Numbered from the stretch's first letter, positions 43,895 through 54,500 are shown. The stretch: 64,000 bases of DNA from DATFDN01 sp963818885 (GCA_963818885.1 CAWFTP010000004.1:434001-498000), one strand, 5' to 3'. Translations and numbers: made by a program. The notes: a model not told the origin generated them from the letters alone.

Positions 43895-44296
43895 ATGCTG
43901 CGCTTCGGGTTCCTGCCGAGCGACTTCAACCCGATGGTGCTGATGCTGGGCGAGGCGGAGGATTTCCGTGCCCTCTCCGCCGTGCTGCGCGGCTTCGCGC
44001 GCGCACCCGCCGAGCTGGCGCTGCACGATCTCGGCTTCTGTCAGGCGGCGAGGGAGACGCGCATCACGCTGCTGCCAACCTCCAATGCGTCGAGTGGGCT
44101 GCATGTGCTTCCGGGAGTGGGGCACGCCTTCGCCTGGCGCCTCGATTCAGCACAAGCCGTTGTCTGCGCCGAGCGAGTCGAGACGCTCGCACGCGCCGAC
44201 CGTCCCGCCGGGTCGGAAGCGTTCGAGGCGGGCGACGTGCCGCTGAAGTTGTCGCGCGGAGAATACACGGAGGATTATCTCGCCCCGGCGCGATAG
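43895..44296 (+). CDS. Hypothetical protein in dioxygenase operon
   Basis: 133 residues from ATG 43895, 4 nt after the previous stop. No family is recognised. Features: FGFLPSDFNPMVLMLGEAEDF at the start, LHDLGFCQAARETRITLLPT, and GVGHAFAWRLDSAQAVVCAERVE. There is no membrane helix or signal. It is the last gene of the dioxygenase operon and overlaps the convergent glycosyltransferase gene by 22 nt. Confidence 0.65.
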   Translation: MLRFGFLPSDFNPMVLMLGEAEDFRALSAVLRGFARAPAELALHDLGFCQAARETRITLLPTSNASSGLHVLPGVGHAFAWRLDSAQAVVCAERVETLARADRPAGSEAFEAGDVPLKLSRGEYTEDYLAPAR

Positions 44297-45540
44297 ACCT
44301 CGCAGAACGCATCCACCATCGTCTCACGCGTCGGCGGCTGCGGCAGGCCGGCCACTAGGCGGTCCCACAAACCCGGCTCGGTACAGGCGCGATGCATCGT
44401 AGCTGCGAGCGCGCGCTCGTCGCCCATCGGAAACAGGAGGCCGCCCGCCTCGCCCCGCACCCGCTCGGCCATGCCGCCCACGTCGGAGGCGATCACCGGG
44501 CGGCGGAACATCCATGCCTCGGAGATCACCAGCCCGAACACCTCCCACCAGACCGAAGGCACCACGCACCAGTCGATGCGCGACATCAGGCGCGGCAGGC
44601 GGTCGACCTGGTAGGGGCCGTTGAACACCACGTTGCGCTGCTCGATAGGCAGGCTCTGCTCGGCGGCACGGAACGCCTCGAACTCCGCGCGGCCCGCCTC
44701 CGACGCGTAGCGCAGATTGTCGCCATTCACCTCCACCGTGAAGTCGGTGAAGCCCTGCGCGCGCAGCAGCGCCGCCGCCCGCAGCAGCACCGCGACCCCC
44801 TTGCCATCCACGAGTTGGCCGAAGAAGCCAAAGCGGTTGCGCCGCTCGGGCGCGTCATCAGCCAGCGGGCCGTTGCTGTAGTTTCGCTGCCCGTTGGAGA
44901 CATGGACGATCCGCTCCGCCGGCAAGCCCCAGTCAGCGTATTTGCCAATCATGAACCGGCTAGGCACGGTAAAGACGTCCACCACGCTCAGATGCTCCTG
45001 GAACCACTGCTTGCGCAGGAAGAAGGTTTCTGGCGCATGCTCGGGGAAGCACTGATGACAGCGGACAGCAGAGGCGTGGCTGCACAGCGATCGATCGACG
45101 GTGCGCACCATCTGTCCGTACGCGTTGCAGATCGACAGGAACTCGTGGAACGTGAAGACGATCCGGCAATCGGGCAGGAGCCGGCGCGCCAGTGTCAGCA
45201 TGTCGACGCCGAGATTCAGGAAATGGTGGAAGTGCACGACGTCCGGGCGCGTCAGCGTCAGGAACTCGGCGAACGATTCGGTGAGCAGCGGATTGGTCGT
45301 CTTGTGCCAGAAATGGTCGTAGTCCCGTGACAGGTACAGGAACTCGTCCGCCCGGCCGTCGAACCCGGTTATACGCGCGCCCGTGCGGTAGAGCGCCGGG
45401 GTCGAGCTGTCCACCGCGGCGAGCAGAATTGGTCGGACATCCGGATGCGCCTTCAGTCCCTCGAAGAGCTCGTAGCAGACCTGTTGCGCGCCGCCGCGCA
45501 CCAGTTCTGGATGGTGCACGCTAATCAGCAGGACGCGCAT
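44275..45540 (-). CDS. Glycosyltransferase family 4 protein
   Basis: 421 residues from ATG 45540 (MRVLLISVHHPELVRGGAQQVCYEL). GT-B fold: N-terminal glycine-rich acceptor part, RPDVVHFHHFLNLGVDML, and a C-terminal donor part with FGFFGQLVDGKGVAVLLRAAALL and WWEVFGLVISEAWMFRRPVIASDVGGMAE, holding the E-x7-E motif. It would add a sugar from an NDP-sugar to a surface glycan at the inner membrane. The GT2 gene upstream ends just 5 nt before its start, so the two form an operon. Confidence 0.92.
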   Translation of the reverse strand: MRVLLISVHHPELVRGGAQQVCYELFEGLKAHPDVRPILLAAVDSSTPALYRTGARITGFDGRADEFLYLSRDYDHFWHKTTNPLLTESFAEFLTLTRPDVVHFHHFLNLGVDMLTLARRLLPDCRIVFTFHEFLSICNAYGQMVRTVDRSLCSHASAVRCHQCFPEHAPETFFLRKQWFQEHLSVVDVFTVPSRFMIGKYADWGLPAERIVHVSNGQRNYSNGPLADDAPERRNRFGFFGQLVDGKGVAVLLRAAALLRAQGFTDFTVEVNGDNLRYASEAGRAEFEAFRAAEQSLPIEQRNVVFNGPYQVDRLPRLMSRIDWCVVPSVWWEVFGLVISEAWMFRRPVIASDVGGMAERVRGEAGGLLFPMGDERALAATMHRACTEPGLWDRLVAGLPQPPTRETMVDAFCEVYRAGAR

Positions 45541-45545
45541 CACGG

Positions 45546-47231
45546 TTACGCAGCGTTCTCGGCGGGATGCAGCGCGGGCTCGCGCAGCTCTCGTGCGGGC
45601 TCGGGACCGCAAAGGTCGGCCGCGATGCGATCGACCCACCGGCGGGAGAACAGCCAGCGGTTGACGATCGTCGCGCCCTCATGCTCGGCCTGGCGCGTCG
45701 AGCCGCGGCCCTCCAGATGCCACATCGGAATGTCGCGCACCCAGGCGGGCACGCCCGCGTCCAGGCTGCGTAGGCAAAGGTCGGCGTCCTCGTAGTGACC
45801 GAACACGTAGTCCTCCGAGAAGCCGCCGAGATGCTCGAACCAGCCCCGGTCCACCGACAGGAACGCGCCGGAGGCAGCCGGCACCGGGCGGGCGCGCCGG
45901 AACGCGACGGTATCCGGCGGCGCGCCCTTGCCGTAGTGCTCGACCCGGGCGAAACGGCGAGCCTGCACCGCGGCGTGCCGGACGGCGAGGCCGACATCGA
46001 GCTCCAGATACATCCCGCCATGCATCAGCGATCCGTCGTCATAGAACAGCGTCGTGCCGAACAGGCGCGTTCCCCCGCCGCCCGCCTCTATCAGCTCGGT
46101 ATGCCGTGCCGCCCAGGCCTGCTCGCGCGGCAGCACGTCCGGATTGACGCACAGGATGCGCCGGCTGCGCGCCGTCTCCACGCCCAAATTGTTCCCGGCA
46201 CCGAACCCGGCATTGTCCGGTAGCCCGATAACCGTCTGCGTCAGTCCATAGGTGATCGTGCTCGCGCGTGCTTCCTTCAGCAGCCGCTCGAGCAACTCGG
46301 GGCTGTTGCAGACATAGATGAACTCGTAGCCCTCGATACCTGGTTTTCCAGCGAACAGGGCGTTCTGCAGAAACATGTATTCGGGTCTGCCGTACAGACA
46401 GACGACGATGGAGCCTTTGAGGGGCCCCCCTTGGGGGCCGAAGCGCTCGGTGAAGGGGGACGCAGTGATGGCGCGCGTGACATCGCGATTCAGCGCGACG
46501 ATCTGCTCGCCCGCCATCGCATCCAGGGTAAGCATCGCAGGGATCTGTGAGCCGCCCGAGGCGGTACCCGCGACATAGGTCAGCACGGTTTCGCGCAACT
46601 CTCGCGCCGAGACAGCGCGCAACAGCGGCGTCTTGGTGGCCTGCTGCCCGTTCGACCACTCCAGCACGCAGCGGCACTCGGCCGAGCTCGGCAGCGCCAT
46701 CCCACCGTTCAGCAGCACGTAGAAGCCCAGCGTCCCCCGCTCGGCACGGCCCAGGGCAGTCTGTACATCCCCGCGCGCCACTCGAGAAAGTGCGCTGCCC
46801 TGCACTCGGATCACCCAGCCGCGGCCTTCGATCCGCAACGCGGTGAGCGGCACCACGGAATCGTCGACCCACCCGATCAGGAACAGCCGGCCGTCTTCGC
46901 CCAGCAACACGGACTCGATGGCGTGGCGCGGCGCGGTCGGTAGGTCGGCACCGAAGCCCGCCGACGCGCCGACGCGGACCTCTGTCCATTGGTCGCGCCG
47001 TCCGACAAAGTGCCGCCCCTCGGCGCGGCCATAACGCAGATAGTGCTCCAATCCAGACTCGCGCTTCCCCGAAGAGACGGCCGCTGCGATGTCGGGATAG
47101 AGCTTCAGATAGGCCGCTTCGTCGAAAGTCGCATCCGGGTCCGGCAGCGCCTCGGCCTTATCGCCGCCGGCATTCGGCCCAACAGCTGCTGTTGGCTCCG
47201 GGTCGGAGTCGGGACCGGAATGCTCTGTCAT
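45546..47231 (-). CDS. Glycosyltransferase family 2 with N-terminal domain
   Basis: 561 residues from ATG 47231 (a GTG 4 codons earlier is possible). N-terminal acidic/proline-rich segment, then a short domain FDEAAYLKLYPDIAAAV with HYLRYGRAEGRHF, a motif seen at the ends of many surface-polysaccharide enzymes. The GT-A part begins near residue 270: GSIVVCLYGRPEYMFLQNAL, GLPDNAGFGAGNNLGVETA, and ASGAFLSVDRGWFEHLGGFSEDYVFGHYEDADLCLR with the base and the acidic ED pair. It would act with the next GT4 on a cell-surface glycan. Confidence 0.88.
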   Translation of the reverse strand: MTEHSGPDSDPEPTAAVGPNAGGDKAEALPDPDATFDEAAYLKLYPDIAAAVSSGKRESGLEHYLRYGRAEGRHFVGRRDQWTEVRVGASAGFGADLPTAPRHAIESVLLGEDGRLFLIGWVDDSVVPLTALRIEGRGWVIRVQGSALSRVARGDVQTALGRAERGTLGFYVLLNGGMALPSSAECRCVLEWSNGQQATKTPLLRAVSARELRETVLTYVAGTASGGSQIPAMLTLDAMAGEQIVALNRDVTRAITASPFTERFGPQGGPLKGSIVVCLYGRPEYMFLQNALFAGKPGIEGYEFIYVCNSPELLERLLKEARASTITYGLTQTVIGLPDNAGFGAGNNLGVETARSRRILCVNPDVLPREQAWAARHTELIEAGGGGTRLFGTTLFYDDGSLMHGGMYLELDVGLAVRHAAVQARRFARVEHYGKGAPPDTVAFRRARPVPAASGAFLSVDRGWFEHLGGFSEDYVFGHYEDADLCLRSLDAGVPAWVRDIPMWHLEGRGSTRQAEHEGATIVNRWLFSRRWVDRIAADLCGPEPARELREPALHPAENAA

Positions 47232-47354
47232 TGCAGTCGCCACTTACCGGAACGCGATCGACGGAACAACCATAACGCGCGGTCGGTCAAATTGAGGGTC
47301 GGAAAGGCCGCCGCGAGCTTGCACGCACCCCGCCACCATCCGATACAGACGGGC

Positions 47355-49973
47355 ATGAACGAGATCGTGACAGATGCGGTGCCGCGCTACGACTTCAGGA
47401 CCGCCGAGCCTCGGTGGCAGGCCGCCTGGGCGGAGCGGCGGTGCTTCACCGTCGCCGATCGGCCGGAGGGCGACAGCCGGCCTAAATACTATGTCCTCGA
47501 AATGTTCCCCTACCCCAGCGGCAAGATCCATATGGGCCACGTGCGGAACTACACGCTCGGGGATGTCATCGCACGGTACAAGCGTGCGCGCGGGCACGCC
47601 GTCATGCACCCGATGGGCTGGGACGCGTTCGGCCTGCCGGCGGAAAACGCGGCGCGGGAGCGGGGCGTGCATCCGGCGAAATGGACCTGGGACAACATCG
47701 CGGCCATGCGCGCCGAGTTGCGGCGTATAGGCCTGTCGCTCGACTGGTCGCGCGAGATCGCGACCTGCGATCCGGCCTATTACGGGCATCAGCAGAAACT
47801 GTTCCTCGATTTCCTCCGCGCCGGCCTCGCCGAGCGGAAGGAGAGCTGGGTCAACTGGGACCCGGCGGATCAGACCGTGCTCGCCAACGAGCAGGTGATC
47901 GACGGGCGCGGCTGGCGGTCCGGGGCTCCGGTCGAGAAGAAGCAGCTCAGCCAGTGGTTCCTGCGGATCACCAAATACGCGCCCGAGTTGCTGGAGGCGC
48001 TCGAGACGCTCGATCGCTGGCCGGAGCGGGTGCGGGTGATGCAGGCGCGCTGGATCGGGCGCAGCGACGGCGCGCGCCTGCGCTTTCCGCTGACCGCGCC
48101 GGAAGCCGGGATCGCCGAGGTCGAAGTTTACACGACCCGCCCCGACACATTGTTCGGCATGTCCTTCCTGGCGCTCGCGCCCGAGCACCCGCTCGCCGCC
48201 GCCGTCGCGGCGCGTGATCCGAAGGCGGCTTCGTTCATCGCCGAGTGCCGCAGCATGGGCACCAGCGAGGCGGTGATCGAAACCGCCGAGAAGCAGGGCT
48301 ACGACACCGGACTAAGGGTGCGCCACCCGTTCCTGAAGGACGCCAGCTTTCCGATCTGGATCGCTAATTTCGTGCTGATGGAATACGGCACCGGCGCGAT
48401 CTTCGGCTGCCCGGCGCACGATCAGCGCGACATCGAGTTCGCCCGCAAATACGGCCTCGACGTGGTGCCCGTGGTGCTGCCGCCCGGCGCAGATCCGGCG
48501 ACATTCGATGTCGGCGACGAGGCGTATGTCGGGCCCGGCGCGATCTATCACTCCGGCTTCATGGACGGTTTGGGGGTCGAGGAGGCGAAGCGGGCGGCGA
48601 TCGACGCGGTCGAGCGCCTCGGCCTTGGCCAGGGCGAGGTGAACTGGCGCCTGCGCGACTGGGGCGTGAGCCGCCAGCGCTATTGGGGCTGCCCCATTCC
48701 GATCATCCATTGCCCAACCTGCGGCGTGGTGCCGGTTCCCGACGAGCAGCTTCCTGTGGTGCTGCCCGAGGACGTGAGTTTCGACCGGCCCGGCAATCCG
48801 CTCGACCATCACCCGACCTGGAAGCACGTCGACTGTCCTGTTTGCGGCAAGGCCGCGCAGCGGGAGACGGATACGTTCGACGTTTTCGTGGACAGTTCCT
48901 GGTACTTTGCCCGCTTCTGCAGCCCGACATCCGCCGCGCCGGTCGATCGCGCCGCCGCCGATCACTGGCTTCCGGTCGATCAGTATATCGGCGGCATCGA
49001 ACACGCGATCCTTCACCTGCTGTACTCGCGCTTCTTCGTCCGCGCGATGAAGGACACTGGGCACCTGGCCCTGGAGGAACCTTTTGCCGGCCTGTTCACG
49101 CAGGGCATGGTGACGCACGAGAGCTACCGCAGCGGCACGGGAGCCAACGGTCGCTGGCTCTACCCAGAGGAGGTGACCAAGCGCGCGGACGGCGTCGTGG
49201 TCGCGCGCGAGACCAGCGAGCCGGTAGAGGTCGGCCGCGTCCAAGCGATGAGCAAGTCCAAGCGCAACACGATCGATCCCGGCGCCATCATCGACCGCTA
49301 CGGCGCCGACACCGCGCGCTGGTTCATCCTGTCCGACAACCCGCCCGATCGCGACATGGAATGGACCGAAGCGGGGGTTGCCGGCGCCTACCGCTTCACC
49401 CAGCGGCTGTTCCGCCTCGCCGAGTCCGTGCAGGCGCTTCCGCCCGGCGCGATGCCCGGCGAGTTCGCGGGCCCCGCGCGCACGCTGCGCCGGGCGACGC
49501 ATCACGCCATCGCGGCCGTCACCGAGGCGCTGGAGAGCTTCGCGCTGAACGTCGCCGTCGCCCGGCTCTACGAGTTCGCGAACGCGATCGGCGAGGCCGA
49601 GCGCGCCGAAGTGGACGTGGGCATGGACTGGGCGCGCCGCGAGGCGATGGGCGTGATGGCCCGGCTGGTCGCGCCAATGATGCCGCATCTGGCCGAGGAG
49701 ATGCATACCCGGCTGAACCCGGATGCGGGCTTGGTTGCCGAGATGGCGTGGCCAGAACCCGATCCGGCGCTGCTCGCCACCGAGGAAGTCACGATCGCGG
49801 TGCAGGTCATGGGCAAGCTGCGGGCAACGCTTGCGATGCCGCCCGGCGCGTCCGCCGAGGCGGTCCTCGCGGCGGCCGAGGCAGAGCCCAATGTCGCGCG
49901 AGCGCTCGCCGGCAGGCGCGTGGTCAAACGCATCCACGTGCCCGACCGAATCGTGAATTTCGTGGTCGCATGA
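47355..49973 (+). CDS. leuS: Leucyl-tRNA synthetase LeuS
   Basis: 872 residues from ATG 47355. Class I signature HMGH in PSGKIHMGHVRNY and the KMSKS-like AMSKSKRNT near residue 635, the CP1 editing domain (TRPDTLFGMSFLALAPEHP, then YGTGAIFGCPAHDQRD), and the zinc-type CPTCG/CPVCG pairs. It charges tRNA-Leu. The first 60-90 nt of the longer upstream frame overlap the divergent gene and are not coding. It overlaps lptE by 4 nt. Confidence 0.97.
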   Translation: MNEIVTDAVPRYDFRTAEPRWQAAWAERRCFTVADRPEGDSRPKYYVLEMFPYPSGKIHMGHVRNYTLGDVIARYKRARGHAVMHPMGWDAFGLPAENAARERGVHPAKWTWDNIAAMRAELRRIGLSLDWSREIATCDPAYYGHQQKLFLDFLRAGLAERKESWVNWDPADQTVLANEQVIDGRGWRSGAPVEKKQLSQWFLRITKYAPELLEALETLDRWPERVRVMQARWIGRSDGARLRFPLTAPEAGIAEVEVYTTRPDTLFGMSFLALAPEHPLAAAVAARDPKAASFIAECRSMGTSEAVIETAEKQGYDTGLRVRHPFLKDASFPIWIANFVLMEYGTGAIFGCPAHDQRDIEFARKYGLDVVPVVLPPGADPATFDVGDEAYVGPGAIYHSGFMDGLGVEEAKRAAIDAVERLGLGQGEVNWRLRDWGVSRQRYWGCPIPIIHCPTCGVVPVPDEQLPVVLPEDVSFDRPGNPLDHHPTWKHVDCPVCGKAAQRETDTFDVFVDSSWYFARFCSPTSAAPVDRAAADHWLPVDQYIGGIEHAILHLLYSRFFVRAMKDTGHLALEEPFAGLFTQGMVTHESYRSGTGANGRWLYPEEVTKRADGVVVARETSEPVEVGRVQAMSKSKRNTIDPGAIIDRYGADTARWFILSDNPPDRDMEWTEAGVAGAYRFTQRLFRLAESVQALPPGAMPGEFAGPARTLRRATHHAIAAVTEALESFALNVAVARLYEFANAIGEAERAEVDVGMDWARREAMGVMARLVAPMMPHLAEEMHTRLNPDAGLVAEMAWPEPDPALLATEEVTIAVQVMGKLRATLAMPPGASAEAVLAAAEAEPNVARALAGRRVVKRIHVPDRIVNFVVA

Positions 49974-50512
49974 GGCCGGTGCTCCGCCGGCGCGACCTGC
50001 TCGGGCTCGCGACGCTCGGACTGGCTCCGCTCGCCGGCTGCGGCTTTCAGCCGGTCTATATGCGTACCGCCTCCGGCAATCCGGGCCCGGCGCAGCGAGA
50101 GCTACAAACCATCCACGTCAACCTGATCCCCGAGCGACCTGGTCAGCTCCTCCGCCAAGCGCTGCAGCAGCGGCTGCACGGCACCGACGAAGGGGGCACC
50201 TGGCACTACGACCTTGGCGTCCTGTTCTGGATCACGGGCGAGGGCATCGCCGTGCTGCCCGATACCACCGCCACCTCGACGCGGCTGACAGCGCATGCCA
50301 ACTGGGTGCTGGTCGCGCGCGACCCCGGCCATACGCTTGTGACCAGCGGCTCGGCCCGCGCGCTTGAGAGCTACAACACGTTCGACACTCAGTACTTCAA
50401 CAACGACCTCGAGAACCAGCAGGTTACCACGCAACTTGCCGACCAGGTCGCCGACCAGATCGCGCTGCACCTGGCGACGTTCTTCCGAGCACGGGCGGGC
50501 GGCCTCGCGTGA
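49970..50512 (+). CDS. lptE: LPS-assembly lipoprotein LptE
   Basis: 180 residues from ATG 49970, overlapping the leuS stop. A lipoprotein signal RRRDLLGLATLGLAPLAGCGF gives a lipobox with the acylated Cys, and CGFQPVYMR then matches the start of mature LptE. The family's role is to plug LptD and help insert lipopolysaccharide into the outer membrane. leuS-lptE-holA is a conserved order, which supports the call despite low sequence conservation. Confidence 0.88.
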   Translation: MRPVLRRRDLLGLATLGLAPLAGCGFQPVYMRTASGNPGPAQRELQTIHVNLIPERPGQLLRQALQQRLHGTDEGGTWHYDLGVLFWITGEGIAVLPDTTATSTRLTAHANWVLVARDPGHTLVTSGSARALESYNTFDTQYFNNDLENQQVTTQLADQVADQIALHLATFFRARAGGLA

Positions 50513-51522
50513 AGCTCGATGCCCGGCGGGTCGGCGCATTCCTCCAGAACCCTGCCGGAGCACGCGTCGTGCTGCTGCACGGTGACGATGTCGGCATGGT
50601 GCGGGAACGCGCCGAGGCGCTCACCCGCCTGATCGCCGGCGGCCTTGACGATCCGTTTCGCGTCGCCGAGCTGACACGCGAGGAGGCTGGCGGCCTCGAC
50701 CTCGAGGCCGCCGTCCTGCCGATGACCGGCGGGCGGCGTGTCGTGCGCGTGCGCGAAGCGGGCGAGCCGACCCGCGACGCCATCGACAGGATGCTGAAGG
50801 GCAACGCCCCCGCGCTCGTCGTGCTCGAGGCGGGGGCGCTTCCCGCGACCTCACGGCTGCGCAAGCTGGTGGAGGCCGCGCCTGACGGCGTCGCCATCGC
50901 CTGCTATCCGGAAGAGGGTCGCGCGCTAGGCGACACGATCCGCGACACCCTCTCCGAGGCGGGCGTGAAGGCCGAGCCGGAGGCTCTGGTATGGCTGACC
51001 GCGCATCTCGGCGCTGACCGCGCCTCGACGCGCCAGGAGCTCCACAAGCTAATCCTCTATGTCGGTAGAGGCGGTACCGTGGATGCGGAAGCGGCTGCCG
51101 CGTGCGTCGGAGATTTTGCCGGCTTGTCGCTTGATGATGCGTTGTTCGCAGCGACGCGGGGCGACATCGCCACCGCTGACCGCGCGCTGGAGCTCTCGCT
51201 CGCCGACGGCGCCACCCCGGTCGGCGTGCTGCGGCTGTCGCTCCTGCACATGCAGCGCCTGCACCGCGCCCGTCGGGCTGTCGATCGCGGGCTGACGCCG
51301 GCCGAGGCGGCGAAAGCGGCCCGGCCGCCTGTCTTCTTCCGCCGGGTCGGCGATTTCACGCGGGCGCTGAGCCTCTGGCCGGAACCCGCCCTGATCGCCG
51401 CGATGGAGGCGGTGTCGGAGGCGGAGCGCAACTGCAAGCGAACCGGCACGCCGGACCAGGCGATCTGCCGCAACATGATCCTCGCGCTTGCGCGCCGCGC
51501 CGCCGCGCGCAACCGCACCTGA
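50509..51522 (+). CDS. holA: DNA polymerase III delta subunit HolA
   Basis: 337 residues from GTG 50509, overlapping the lptE stop. The clamp-loader delta pattern is present: MKLDARRVGAFLQNP, VVLLHGDDVGMVRERAEAL, LVVLEAGALPATSRLRKLVEAA, then LGADRASTRQELHKLILYVG and the C-terminal collar helices ending in ICRNMILALARRAA. It opens the beta clamp with the clamp-loader complex. Confidence 0.93.
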   Translation: MKLDARRVGAFLQNPAGARVVLLHGDDVGMVRERAEALTRLIAGGLDDPFRVAELTREEAGGLDLEAAVLPMTGGRRVVRVREAGEPTRDAIDRMLKGNAPALVVLEAGALPATSRLRKLVEAAPDGVAIACYPEEGRALGDTIRDTLSEAGVKAEPEALVWLTAHLGADRASTRQELHKLILYVGRGGTVDAEAAAACVGDFAGLSLDDALFAATRGDIATADRALELSLADGATPVGVLRLSLLHMQRLHRARRAVDRGLTPAEAAKAARPPVFFRRVGDFTRALSLWPEPALIAAMEAVSEAERNCKRTGTPDQAICRNMILALARRAAARNRT

Positions 51523-51536
51523 GGAGAGGGGGAAGA

Positions 51537-54500
51537 ATGCTGGGTAGCGTGCTGATCGCCAATCGTGGAGAGATCGCGATCCGCGTCGCGCGCGCCTGCA
51601 CCGAGCTCGGCATCCGCAGTGTCGGGGTGTTCTCGGCCGATGACGCGGCCTCGACGCATGTCTGCAAGACGGACGACGCGATCGCCCTGGCCGGCGCGGG
51701 CCCCGCCGCGTATCTCGACATCGCCGATATTCTCCGCGCGGCACGCAAGGGGGGTTGCGACGCGATCCATCCCGGCTACGGCTTCCTGAGCGAGAACGCG
51801 GCCTTCGCCCAGGCCTGCGCGGATGCATCGCTTGTGTTCGTCGGCCCCGCGCCGGCAACGCTCGCCGCCTTCGGCGACAAGACCAAAGCGCGCCGGCTCG
51901 CGCGCGACTGCGACATTCCCGTGCCCGCGGGCAGCGAGGGTCCGGTCGACCTCGACGCGGCACGCGCGTTCCTCGCCGCGCTCGGGCAAGGGGGCACGGT
52001 CATGGTGAAGGCGCTCGCGGGCGGCGGCGGGCGGGGCATGCGCGTTGCCAGGAGCGATGCCGCACTGATCGAGGCCTTCGCCCGCTGCGCGGCGGAAGCG
52101 CGCACCGCCTTCGGGCGCGACGAGCTCTACGTGGAGGAGCTGATCCCCCACGCCCGCCACATCGAGGTGCAGATCGTCGGCGACGGGCACGATGTTGCAC
52201 ACCTGTTCGAGCGCGACTGCAGCCTGCAGCGCCAGCGTCAGAAGCTGGTGGAGATGGCGCCCAGCCCGAGCCTTCCCGCCGCGCTCCGCTCCCGCATCCT
52301 GGATGCCGCCATTCGCCTCGCCGCGCGCGTCTCCTATCGCGGCCTCGGCACGATGGAGTTCCTAGTCGACACCGACGCGAACCGCATCGCGTTTATCGAG
52401 GCGAATGCGCGTTTGCAGGTCGAGCATACGGTCACCGAGGAAATCCTCGGCATCGACCTCGTGGCGGCGCAGCTACGCATCGCAGGCGGCGCGCGCCTTG
52501 CCGAGATCGGCCTCCGTCAGTCCGACATCCCGACCCCGCGCGGCCAGGCGATCCAGCTGCGCCTGAATTTGGAGACGATGGCGGGCGGCATCGCGCGTCC
52601 GACCGCCGGCACGATCGGCGCCTATGAACCGCCGTCAGGACCCGGCATTCGCGTGGACGGGTTCGGCGCGCCGGGCCTCGCGATCTCGCCGCGCTTTGAC
52701 TCCTTGCTGGCGAAAGTAGTCGTCCACGCGACCGACTACCCCGCCGCGCTCGCCCGCGCGCGACGCGCCGTCGCGGAGTTCCGTCTCGATGGCGTGGCGA
52801 GCAATCTCGGCTTCCTCGGTACCCTCCTCCGCCATCCTGCCGTCGCCGCGAACGCCGTCAGCACCGAGTTCGTCGACACCCACGCGGCGGAGCTGGAGGT
52901 GGAGGCGGGCGACATCGCGCCCGTGACCGTCCGAGGCGAGGCACCGCCGGGCACAGAAGTGGTGGCGGCGCCGATGCAGGCGCTGGTCGTCTCGATCGAG
53001 GTCGGCGAGGGCGATGAGGTGCATGCGGGCCAGCAGATCGCGGTGCTGGAGGCGATGAAGATGCAGCACGTCATCGCCGCGCCGGTCGGCGGGATCGTGC
53101 GCCAGATCGCGACCCAGCCGGGTGAGGTGCTGGCCGAGGGCGCGCCCGTCGCCGTCATTGAGGCGGGAGAGGGTGCGGCCCGCGAGGCGGCGGCGGAGGC
53201 CGCAGTCGACCCCGATCACATCCGCCCCGACCTTGCCGAGGCGATCGCGCATCACGCGCGCACGCTCGACGCGAACCGCCCCGACGCGGTCGCGCGCCGG
53301 CGCAAGATAGGGGCGCGTACCGCGCGCGAGAACGTCGAGGACTTGGTGGACGCGGGCAGCTTCGTCGAGTACGGTGCGCTCGTCCTCGCCGCCCAGCGCA
53401 CCCGCCGCTCCGTTGCGGAGTTGCGGCGCATGAAGTCCGGCTGATGGTCTGATTGCCGGACTCGGTACCGTCAACACCGCGTCCTTCGGCGAGGAGCGCG
53501 CGAGCACCGTCGTCATCGCCTACGACTATACCGTGCTTGCCGGCACGCAGGGCACGCTGAATCACAAGAAGCAGGACCGCGTGTTCCGCCTCGCCGAGGA
53601 GCTGCGCCGTCCGCTCGTGCTGTTTGCCGAAGGCGGCGGCGGGCGCCCCGGGGACACCGACAAGGAGCACCTGGCGGCCGGCTCACTCGATATCCTGACG
53701 TTTCGCCACTTCGCCCGGCTATCCGGCGGCATGCCGCTGATCGGCATCGTGCATGGGCGATGCTTCGCCGGGAACGCCGCCCTGCTCGGCTGCTGCGACG
53801 TCATCATCGCGACCGAGAACGCCGCGATTGGCATGGGCGGCCCGGCGATGATCGAGGGCGGCGGGCTCGGCGTGTACCAGCCGGAAGAGGTCGGCCCGAC
53901 CAGCGTGCAGGTCCCCAACGGCGTCATCGATATATTGGTGAAGACCGAAGCCGAGGCGGTTGCCGTCGCCAAGCAGTATCTCGCCTATTTCCAGGGGCCG
54001 CTCACCGACTGGACCTGCGCCGATCAGCGCATTCTGCGCCGCCTGGTGCCGGAGAACCGGCTGCGCGTCTACGATATGCACACCATTGTCGAGGCGCTGG
54101 CGGACAGCGGCTCGGTGCTGGAACTGCGTCCGCGCTTCGGCCTCGGCATGGTGACGGCGCTGATCCGCATCGAGGGTCGGCCGGTCGGCGTGATCGCCAA
54201 CAACCCGATGCACCTCGCCGGGGCGATCGACGCGGAGGCGGCGGACAAGGCGGCGCGGTTCATGCAGCTTTGCGACGCGCACGGGCTGCCGATCCTCTCG
54301 CTGTGCGACACGCCGGGCTTCATGGTCGGGCCACAGGCGGAGAAGTCAGCCCTGGTGCGCCGCGTCTGCCGCATGTTCGTCAACGGCGCCAATCTCCGCG
54401 TTCCCGTGTTCCTCGTGGTGACGCGCAAGGGCTACGGGCTGGGCGCGCAGGCAATGGCGGGCGGCAGCTACGCCGCGCCGGTGTTCACGGTGTCCTGGCC

